Source: an uncultured Acidobacteriaceae bacterium (lineage in GTDB: Bacteria > Acidobacteriota > Terriglobia > Terriglobales > Acidobacteriaceae). From it: DNA of 19,949 nt. Where the stretch lies: contig CALFMO010000029.1 of the NCBI GenBank assembly GCA_937879855.1, positions 1-19,949 on the forward strand, read 5' to 3'. Within the stretch, counting starts at the first letter, position 1; the number at the start of each line of letters is the position of its first letter. Position numbers and translations under genes: made by a program. This document shows, in pieces, positions 14,730 to 19,949 of this stretch. Below the pieces are notes generated by a model. The model did no database searches. It was not told where the DNA came from and saw nothing but the letters and a program-made list of their open reading frames with translations.

Positions 14730-15367
14730 ATGACACCGATGCCCAGCTTTGAGTTCTGTGCCTTTCGCTTTCTCGCCCAGTGGGAAGAAAGCGAGTATGC
14801 GCTTTACAACGCAATCAGGTCGACTCCGACCGAAAAGACATCCGCAAGGCACTGAGCTACTTTCAGGTCGCGCGGAACTTCGAAGGCCTGAAGGAAGCGG
14901 CAAATACTGCGTTCATTGTGCAGTCCCTGCTCGAAGTACGTGCCGATCAAGCGCTGTCTTTGCCCCACGAGAAAGTGCACAAACTCGTGAAAACCCTTGA
15001 GACACGTTTCAAACAAAGCAACCTTTCAGCAGCTTCGAAGCTCCTATGGCTTTCCTACAGACAGCCCTATATCGTCTACGACAACCGGGCGGTCACAGCG
15101 CTTCGAGATGAGTTTGGCCATAGGTTCGAGGAGCGGGACTATAGCGCGTACTCGAGGGTCTGGCGCGAGGAATATGTAATCTTCGAGGCATCGATTCGGA
15201 GCGCCGTGGAACAATTGCCGAAGGGAAGGATGTTCATGCGTGCGTGCCCTCTCTCTGATCAAGAACTTGTATGCAGGGGGAAGGAGACGTGGTTCCTAGA
15301 GCGGGTCTTCGATATATTTCTCTGGGAAATCGGCGGTGTCACGAATGGCAGCGACACGACTGAATGA
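14730..15367 (+). pseudogene. Unknown protein gene apparently split by a frameshift
   Basis: Two overlapping frames look like one gene. From an ATG at 14730 (or 14739) the first frame reads protein-like sequence (SFEFCAFRFLAQWEESEYAL, then YNAIRS) but stops at 14855. The second frame, open from a GTG at 14780 to 15367, is unlike a protein at its beginning and becomes natural from DSDRKDIRKALSYF onward. Moving one base back near 14818-14830 joins them into a product of about 212 residues; the pattern equals loss of a single base. The C-terminal part contains SKLLWLSYRQPYIVYDNRA, a segment style I have seen in uncharacterised proteins, with no catalytic motif. It is the fourth gene of the plus-strand cluster, 60 bases after the metallophosphoesterase. 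A sequencing error, a real mutation or programmed slippage are all possible. Confidence 0.6.
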
Positions 15368-15575
15368 TAGGTTCTTGCGTGGATCAGTTGCCCAGCGAGC
15401 GGTGTCTATTCCCGACCCGCGCAATTGGATCCCGCGCTCCTGACGACAACGGCCGTGTTTTTGGCAATCCTTTGGAGCAACGAAGCCAAGTGGCTCGCTG
15501 GCCACCGATTTGAGGTGACGGGCAGCTTCAACCCCTTCAACCTGCAGGCCTGGTCTATCCATGAGATCACCCTCG

Positions 15576-15923
15576 TTAGAAGGACACAGTCGCTCGACGT
15601 AATTCCGTGTCGTCCACTGGCTCCGACTGGCGAAGCATCCCCAAGCTGATAAACCTGATCTTCCTCTTCGTTTTCGTAAGCCTCGTGTCGCCCGTGAATG
15701 GAATCTTCCTGAGTATCCCCGGCCTGTGCCGCACCGAGAACTTGCCAAAGCTGTTCAGCTTCATGGTGAACCCGTTCGTCCCCAAATTGTTGAGCAGCGT
15801 GTGCTCGATGCACGAGATCACGGTGTTGACAATGTGCTCTGCTTCTTTCTTCGTGGACAAATTCAAAGCCTGCTGAACCCTCTCGGCCAACTCGTCCCGG
15901 CCTCTTCGTAAGCTTTCTCGCAT
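15576..15923 (-). CDS. HU/IHF-family DNA-binding protein
   Basis: This 115-residue gene is easily missed because the open frame runs on upstream to 16202. The ATG at 15923 has AAGGAG 9 bases upstream and gives a complete HU-type protein. A helical N-terminal half (KKEAEHIVNTVISCI) is followed by the diagnostic beta region: LNSFGKFSVRHRPGI at about 57-70, then KIPFTGD with Pro75 at the place of the DNA-intercalating proline of the beta arm, and IRFISLG. The R-x-x-R/NP-x-TGE signature of canonical HU is degenerate (RKIPFTGD), and about 10 residues at the start and 15 at the end are extra, so this is a divergent accessory paralogue. Such proteins bend DNA and assist recombination or transcription. 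It is divergent from the sigma-like gene with only 36 bases between the start codons. Confidence 0.85.
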   Translation of the reverse strand: MRESLRRGRDELAERVQQALNLSTKKEAEHIVNTVISCIEHTLLNNLGTNGFTMKLNSFGKFSVRHRPGILRKIPFTGDTRLTKTKRKIRFISLGMLRQSEPVDDTELRRATVSF

Positions 15924-15959
15924 GAAGTTCAACTCCTTTCGAAAAAGAGGTGTCTCACC

Positions 15960-16796
15960 ATGCTGAATACTCCGATTGGCACCAATCAACCCACTTTCCC
16001 GATGAATTTGTCTATCGAAGAGAAGCAGTACAGAACCGACCCGTTCACGTTGATCGATGGTCGCTACGTCGGACACGATGGATTCGTGATCCCGAGGGAT
16101 TTCGACGAGTTCTACCAACGGTTTCCACATCACATCTCGAACTGGGTGAAGCGGCAAGCCGACAGGCTTGCCCTGAAGGAGGATTTGGAGGACTGGACGC
16201 AAGACCTAGCAATCCACATGAAATATTTGCCCCCTATGTCCAAGCACCGGGAAGCCGGCAAGGAGGACATCGTGCAAACCTTCGACCCTGCCAAGCACCA
16301 CGGTGCGAACCAGCCTCGGTTCCTGAACTACATCAACCTTTGCCTCGCGAACAAGTTCAGGACCATGCGCTCCAAACGTAGAAAGGACGCTCTGTGTCAC
16401 ACGGGTAACTTGTCGCTGACCGGGCACGTTGACACCTACACCTGCGGGGAGGCGGACGACGAGTATTGCCACGAGCACTCGGAATATCTACGCCGGGCTG
16501 CGGACATTTCCGAGAAGCGAGCACGGGATGGAACCTTCATCAGGGACTTCGTTGATTTCGTCAGGCGGAGGGACCCGAGCGTTCTGCCGGCGATACTGTC
16601 GATCCTAGCGACTGGCACGCCGGACGATGCGGCTGAGTTCCTTGGGATTACGGACGCCCGATTCTCCCGGCTGCGGACCCGTATACGGCAATTGGGCAAG
16701 TGCTTCATGACGGGGGACGACCATATCCCGAAGCAGAGGAAGCCCTACAAGAAGCGTGTGAAGGCAGTAGCGGCGCCAAACCTCGTCGCGGCCTGA
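15960..16796 (+). CDS. Sigma-70-like / helix-turn-helix regulatory protein
   Basis: The 278-residue protein resembles a divergent ECF-type sigma factor. An acidic helix with LEDWTQDLAIHMKYLP (about 80-95) recalls region 2.1-2.2 (EDLVQEVF-like). RFLNYINLCLANKFRTMRSK (about 121-140) recalls the region 2.4/3 basic helix. A C-terminal DDAAEFLGITDARFSRLRTR segment (about 218-237) is a helix-turn-helix of the region 4 kind. An insertion of ~70 residues separates the halves, and a basic tail (KQRKPYKKRVKAV) ends it. AGAGGTG lies 7 bases before the ATG. It is divergent from the HU-like gene and lies just before the tRNA-linked island boundary. I believe related proteins recur in Acidobacteria, but that is memory, not a search. 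Its role may be element-specific transcription or a phage-like late regulator. Confidence 0.7.
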   Translation: MLNTPIGTNQPTFPMNLSIEEKQYRTDPFTLIDGRYVGHDGFVIPRDFDEFYQRFPHHISNWVKRQADRLALKEDLEDWTQDLAIHMKYLPPMSKHREAGKEDIVQTFDPAKHHGANQPRFLNYINLCLANKFRTMRSKRRKDALCHTGNLSLTGHVDTYTCGEADDEYCHEHSEYLRRAADISEKRARDGTFIRDFVDFVRRRDPSVLPAILSILATGTPDDAAEFLGITDARFSRLRTRIRQLGKCFMTGDDHIPKQRKPYKKRVKAVAAPNLVAA

Positions 16797-16818
16797 ACCG
16801 CGACCCACAGAAAGCCCC

Positions 16819-16848
16819 GAGCACCGGATCGGCGACGATTCGGTGCTC
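16819..16848 (+). terminator. GNRA-capped hairpin after the sigma-like gene
   Basis: GAGCACCGGATCG pairs with CGATTCGGTGCTC around a GCGA loop: 13 consecutive pairs including one G-U, capped by a GNRA tetraloop. It begins 22 bases after the sigma-like gene's stop. There is no T-run after it (CCACAAAG follows), so it is either a Rho-assisted/3'-protecting structure or a non-canonical terminator. Confidence 0.55.
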
Positions 16849-16953
16849 CCACAAAGAGCACTGGGCGGAAATGGCAGAAACGCGCCGCGTTCATCGGGGA
16901 GGGAGGCGAATGGGTGGCTGAGTGCTGAATGCCACCGGGCCGACGAAAAACGA

Positions 16954-16988
16954 GGGACTAGTCAGGGACTGGGGACTAAACCAGGGAC
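16954..16988. repeat. Four GGGAC direct repeats near the tRNA junction
   Basis: GGGAC occurs at 16954-16958, 16965-16969, 16972-16976 and 16984-16988, within the larger unit (C)AGGGACTA. Clustered short direct repeats beside a tRNA junction are what one expects of arm-type binding sites for a tyrosine recombinase or its directionality factor. This is position-based inference. Confidence 0.45.
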
Positions 16989-17007
16989 CACGGTGCGTTT
17001 CTTGCAG

Positions 17008-17050
17008 CAACTTACAGGTGCTTAGGTGTCATCCGTGCGCTTGTAAGTTG
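17008..17050. repeat. 9-bp inverted repeat CAACTTACA/TGTAAGTTG beside the tRNA fragment
   Basis: Perfect 9-base arms at 17008-17016 and 17042-17050 are separated by 25 bases and end 23 bases before the tRNA-like sequence. It may be part of the attachment region or fold as a transcript-end hairpin (a TTTTG follows the right arm). I cannot decide between them. Confidence 0.5.
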
Positions 17051-17073
17051 TTTTGTATCAATTTCCCTTTGAA

Positions 17074-17118
17074 CTCATAACCCAAAGGTCGGTGGTTCAA
17101 ATCCACCCCCCGCAACCA
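17074..17118 (+). tRNA. 3' half of an initiator tRNA-Met (CAT) gene: attachment-site remnant
   Basis: From the anticodon loop onward this is an initiator tRNA. CTCATAA (anticodon CAT at 17076-17078) is followed by CCC, AAAGGTC, T-arm GGTGG-TTCAAAT-CCACC, acceptor strand CCCCGCA, discriminator A and encoded CCA. It follows the bacterial fMet sequence closely; CCCCGCAACCA is the standard fMet 3' end. Nothing upstream can form the 5' acceptor strand or D-arm, so the gene is incomplete and presumably non-functional. The break in the anticodon loop is a typical crossover point for tyrosine integrases. A flanking 6-bp inverted repeat (CCTTTG 17066-17071, CAAAGG 17083-17088) surrounds that point. 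Confidence 0.85.
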
Positions 17119-17124
17119 ACGCAA

Positions 17125-17451
17125 TCATAAGGTTACGGGCAATTGTTGAAGTGTAGTGACTGTCCAAGACTGTCCGATAAGGGGAACTGTCGCACAGTTC
17201 CCCTTATTTATTGAATCGCGATCTTGCTGCTGATTGGCAGACCTTCTCAACAGCCGTTGCACGGTTGGCCGATTGGCCTTGCGCTTCGCCATAGCCGAGG
17301 CATTTCCATACTGGTCCATCGTTGTAGAAATGTGCGCATGTCGCATCAGTTTCTGCTGCACGCCCACGGGTGCTCCGGCTTCGTCCAGCCGAGCACGTGT
17401 GACGAAACGTACCGTGAACGCCTGTTCAAGTGCGCTGGAGATCGAGACTAT
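17125..17451 (-). pseudogene. Decayed tyrosine-recombinase (phage-type integrase) C-terminal fragment
   Basis: The minus-strand frame from 17451 to the stop at 17125 encodes about 108 residues. They match the C-terminal end of a tyrosine integrase: LDEAGAPVGVQQKLMRHAHI, then STTMDQYGNA, with the second histidine and the nucleophile tyrosine region preserved. The preceding HxxR box is degraded (FTVR in place of an H-x-x-R-H pattern), a stop codon lies at 17452-17454, and no N-terminal or first-arginine box is found upstream. The fragment ends only 6 bases from the CCA end of the tRNA half, as expected for an integrase gene beside its attachment site. It is inactive. Confidence 0.78.
17177..17207. 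repeat. Perfect 14-bp hairpin at the end of the integrase relic
   Basis: ATAAGGGGAACTGT-cgc-ACAGTTCCCCTTAT is a perfect 14-bp inverted repeat with a 3-base loop. It lies inside the degraded C-terminal codons of the integrase fragment and is followed on the plus strand by TTATTG. It could be a transcription terminator acquired after decay, or a small palindromic element. Two direct repeats, ACTGTCC at 17158-17164 and 17170-17175 (shortened), precede it. Confidence 0.65.
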
Positions 17452-17454
17452 TCA

Positions 17455-17575
17455 CTCGCTCTCCGGTCGGTGCAGAGGTTTTTTCTTGACATCCCTTTTT
17501 ATAAAACTCATTGACCATGGTGCTTTCCCGGAGTATTTAACCCCGTCAAACCCTCGCGTTGAAGAGGTCGAGCAG
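17455..17575. other. Gap between the integrase relic and the lipoprotein gene, nothing called
   Basis: I see no gene or structured element. A TTGACA at about 17486 has no matching -10 sequence at usual spacing. The region probably holds further decayed integrase sequence that can no longer be recognised. Confidence 0.35.
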
Positions 17576-19777
17576 TTACGGTGGTCCGATTGGCTGTGAT
17601 GGCCACTGTTGGAGCGGTTGCTCTTGCTGGACGGGCAGCGCTGACATCGTTTGGGTTACCGTCCCACCGCTCACGCTGAAGGTTGTGGAAATGCTGCTGG
17701 TGGCGCCAAACTGATCGACCACGGTCACTGTTGCTGTGTAAGTCCCGGGAGCTGGAAAAGTTTCCAGTGCGGCGGGTGTGAAGAACTGGCTTCCATCCGA
17801 GTATCGAATCTGGGAACTGATGATGAATCCGTCGGGATCGGAAGACGTCGCGGCGCAGCCAAGCACAGTTGTCGGCGATATATTGGGTAACGCGGTGAAC
17901 GTGAGCTTGGGAATTGGGAGGATATCGCTGGGCTCAGCCACCACGTTCAAGGATGCGCTGGCGGTGACATTGCCTGCACTGTCGAGCGACTGCACCGATA
18001 TTTGATGCTTGCCGGTGAAGACCTTCAGCGCAGTGTTGAGCGAGTCACCGTTGGCCGCGTACGCCTGCTGGCCATCGATCAGCACCCGCATGGCCGAGAC
18101 CGGGGTCCCAGGATTGGCCGAGGCCACCAGCGGAGTCGGCCAGTTCACTACGGAGCCGTCGGCCGGAGCGAGGATGGTGATGCCGTTCGCCGGCGGCTTG
18201 ACCGAGATCTGCTGCACTGCGACTGATGAGGCACCGGCAGCGTCGTACGCATACGCAGTAATCAGGTAAGTCCCAACGGCGGTATAGGTGTGAGATGCCG
18301 ACGCCTCGGTGACCACGGTGCCGTCGCCAAAGTCAATCACCGCCCGAGCAGGGTTGCCGGAAGAAACGGCGGCAACCGCGTTATAGGTCAAGGATCCGGT
18401 TTGTGAGACATCAAGCATTACCGCAGGCGGCTGATCGCCAGGATGATACGCAATCGCGGGCGACATTTTGTTCTGAACGCTGGCCACCCCCACGGCTTTC
18501 ACGTATATCGAATAGGTGGCCGCAGAAAGGTTCATCTGGCTGAGGTCGAGGGAGTGGGTACCGCGGGGCACATCGTTCACCTTCGTCAGGTTCGTGCCAT
18601 CGGTGCTGATGAACACTGTGTAATGATCGATCGTGTTCTCATTCCCGCCGTTGATGCTCCAGCTGATCTTTGTACCTGACTGCGAGGGCGTCAGATAAAC
18701 ACAGTTGTCGATGCCGGATTCGATCGCTGTTCCTTCCTCATAGTCATTCCAAGTTGCGATCTGCATTGCCGGCAGCTGGTTGCTGCTGGAATAGAATTTC
18801 CCTGCTTCGCTGAAAGTTTGCAGCCACGTTTGTCCACAGTGCTGATCCACCACGCGATTGGTGCCCCAAGCGGCCAGCGTATCGTTGAAACCCTTATAGG
18901 CAGAGCCGAAAGCCAGGCGTACTGAGGCTTGCTGCGCGGCCTGGTAGAAGGAGTCCTGGGACGACAATTCGGGATCGAAGGGATTGTTCGAGTCGATGTT
19001 CACCCAGGAAAATCCGCCCTCGGATGGGTTCCGGGTAAAGGCGTTATCCCCTCGAAAAATCAGTAGTGGATTGCCGGGAATCGACGAGATCACGCGGTTC
19101 CAGTCGATGTAGAACGCATCCACACCGAAGAAGAAGACTACTGGCCGGTTGTTGAAGCGCATATACGCGGGTGAAGACTCATATTGCGACGCCACGTAGG
19201 TTAGATCGGAAATGAGTTGACTGGTTACGTCGCATCCATCGTTGGCAGCCGCTGAAACGAGCGCCCCCATATCTTCCATGATGGCAAACTCAAAGTGACC
19301 GGCGTTCGCTTCAGCCTCAGCTTTCAGCAGCTGAGTGGCAGTCTCAATGTTTGCGGTAGATGCTCCGTACCAGTCCGCAATTGCGCCTTGCACTCCGCGG
19401 CTGATCATGTCCTGCACCTGCCGATGCACCTGTGCCGAATCGGCGGAGTTGTAGCCCACATTCATATGGTCCGATTTGCCGAACCAACCCATCCAGCCTA
19501 CGTAAATTTTCGTGTTCGATCCGCCGTACAGCAGGGATTGGAGGGGAGCTTTGCTGACGTTACTGGCACCGACGTTGCCGTTGGTTTGCCGCGCAAAGGA
19601 ATCAGCGGTACTTGTGTTGTTACCGGTCTCCGCCTGTAACGTCGTAGCTGCTGACGAAACTGGAGCGGTGGGCGGTGGAGAAGTGGGATTTGATGAATTC
19701 CCACAGGCGACAAGCAAGGTTGCCAGTCCCGCCATGATGGCGAGACTAAAGGTGTGCAGGACAGGATTGGACTTCAC
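17576..19777 (-). CDS. Multidomain lipoprotein with a GH71/GH99-like catalytic region plus FN3, PKD and Ig-like modules
   Basis: This protein of about 733 residues starts with a lipoprotein signal (hydrophobic core, then LVAC with the lipidated Cys near residue 27) and a Ser/Thr/Pro linker. Residues ~88-365 look like a TIM-barrel glycoside hydrolase of the GH71/GH99 type: IYVGWMGWFG, GAIADWYG, FAIMEDMGAL, VVFFFGVDAFYIDW and ATWNDYEEGTAIESG. They are followed by an FN3-like module (~368-440), a PKD module (~455-528, IDFGDGTV and HTYTAVGTYLITA), an Ig-like module (~533-620) and a second PKD-like module (~625-710). It is probably displayed on the cell surface or outer membrane to attack an alpha-glucan or mannan; the substrate is unproven. 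The open frame reaches a TTG at 19783, but GGAG is only 3 bases from it. The GTG at 19777 is 9 bases away and is preferred. It lies outside the likely island, beyond the tRNA fragment. Confidence 0.8.
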   Translation of the reverse strand: MKSNPVLHTFSLAIMAGLATLLVACGNSSNPTSPPPTAPVSSAATTLQAETGNNTSTADSFARQTNGNVGASNVSKAPLQSLLYGGSNTKIYVGWMGWFGKSDHMNVGYNSADSAQVHRQVQDMISRGVQGAIADWYGASTANIETATQLLKAEAEANAGHFEFAIMEDMGALVSAAANDGCDVTSQLISDLTYVASQYESSPAYMRFNNRPVVFFFGVDAFYIDWNRVISSIPGNPLLIFRGDNAFTRNPSEGGFSWVNIDSNNPFDPELSSQDSFYQAAQQASVRLAFGSAYKGFNDTLAAWGTNRVVDQHCGQTWLQTFSEAGKFYSSSNQLPAMQIATWNDYEEGTAIESGIDNCVYLTPSQSGTKISWSINGGNENTIDHYTVFISTDGTNLTKVNDVPRGTHSLDLSQMNLSAATYSIYVKAVGVASVQNKMSPAIAYHPGDQPPAVMLDVSQTGSLTYNAVAAVSSGNPARAVIDFGDGTVVTEASASHTYTAVGTYLITAYAYDAAGASSVAVQQISVKPPANGITILAPADGSVVNWPTPLVASANPGTPVSAMRVLIDGQQAYAANGDSLNTALKVFTGKHQISVQSLDSAGNVTASASLNVVAEPSDILPIPKLTFTALPNISPTTVLGCAATSSDPDGFIISSQIRYSDGSQFFTPAALETFPAPGTYTATVTVVDQFGATSSISTTFSVSGGTVTQTMSALPVQQEQPLQQWPSQPIGPP

Positions 19778-19949
19778 AGCCAACTACTCCGTAACGGCAA
19801 CGAACGACCCAGGAATCCCGACTGCGGAGTGTTCAGGATTGGCGAGGATTTGCCTTTAGTTTAAAGGCTTGCAAGCGGGAGGGTCAAACCAAGAACGGGT
19901 TAGGAGACAGAGGCCCGCAAAGTTGCACCCCCCCACCACAGGCCCCGCC
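19778..19949. promoter_or_regulatory. Upstream region of the lipoprotein gene
   Basis: No gene is visible. A GCTTGCAAGC palindrome at 19867-19876 is the only symmetric element; it may be an operator but is short enough to be chance. The promoter of the lipoprotein gene should lie here, though I cannot place the hexamers. Confidence 0.35.

Noticed and set aside
15924..16202. Upstream extension of the HU-like frame to a start at 16202
   Set aside because: The extra 93 codons lie antisense to the sigma-like gene and do not look like protein. The ATG at 15923 has a good ribosome site and gives a standard HU-size product.
16954..16988. CRISPR-like array
   Set aside because: The repeats are 5-8 bases long with spacing of 7-12 bases, far from CRISPR repeat and spacer sizes, and no cas genes are present.
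17008..17118. Complete tRNA gene
   Set aside because: No sequence before the anticodon loop can form the D-arm or the 5' acceptor strand (TGCGGGG/CGCGGGG), so only the 3' half is present.
17234..17599. Plus-strand open frame ending in EEVEQLRWSDWL, resembling an integrase arginine box
   Set aside because: It is on the opposite strand to the recognisable integrase tail and overlaps the lipoprotein end. A short match like this is probably coincidence.

Overview
The window looks like an accessory segment of a soil-type Gram-negative bacterium. An acidobacterium (Terriglobia-like) is my best guess, from the mid-50s GC, the Tat-exported sugar-dehydrogenase-type complex and a style of sigma-like gene I associate with that group. 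This taxonomic call is inference. Almost every gene is an enzyme acting on phosphate esters, nucleotides or alcohols/sugars, or a membrane protein. There is no ribosomal or core metabolic gene.

Layout. (1) Bases 172-9541 on the minus strand form a long co-directional array, transcribed right to left: a large monoheme cytochrome c-like protein, a Tat-exported small subunit, a GMC flavoprotein dehydrogenase, an exported HAD (class B-like) acid phosphatase, a cytidine-deaminase-fold protein, a calcineurin-like metallophosphoesterase, and, after a 246-base gap holding a strong hairpin, a two-HKD phospholipase D-like protein. The first three genes are joined by 4-base ATGA overlaps. Upstream (9560-9720) is an unusually palindrome-rich control region with a recurring GATACACT-like octamer. 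(2) Divergent from this array is a small membrane protein gene (9989-10456, plus). It is followed by a convergent stand-alone nucleotidyltransferase-head gene (10491-11225, minus). (3) Bases 11463-15367 on the plus strand form a tight cluster: a DHH-family phosphoesterase, a multi-spanning membrane protein with a TTG start, a membrane-anchored metallophosphoesterase, and an unknown gene that appears to be split by a frameshift. (4) Bases 15576-16796 hold a divergent pair, a HU/IHF-like DNA-binding protein (minus) and a sigma-70-like protein (plus), with 36 bases between their starts. (5) Bases 16800-17451 contain a GNRA-capped hairpin, GGGAC direct repeats, a 9-bp inverted repeat, the 3' half of an initiator tRNA-Met gene and a decayed tyrosine integrase tail. 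This is a classic tRNA-targeted island boundary. (6) Bases 17576-19777 (minus) encode a large lipoprotein with a GH71/GH99-like catalytic region and PKD/Ig/FN3-like modules.

Interpretation. The plus-oriented tRNA fragment suggests that at least part of the region to its left is an island inserted in a tRNA-fMet gene, with an intact copy expected further left outside the window. The integrase relic to its right may belong to a second, older element. The two candidate uncharacterised systems are the minus-strand oxidoreductase/phosphatase/deaminase/phosphodiesterase array and the plus-strand DHH + membrane protein + anchored phosphoesterase cluster. Neither matches a system I can name. Joint function is inferred only from gene order, spacing and shared direction.
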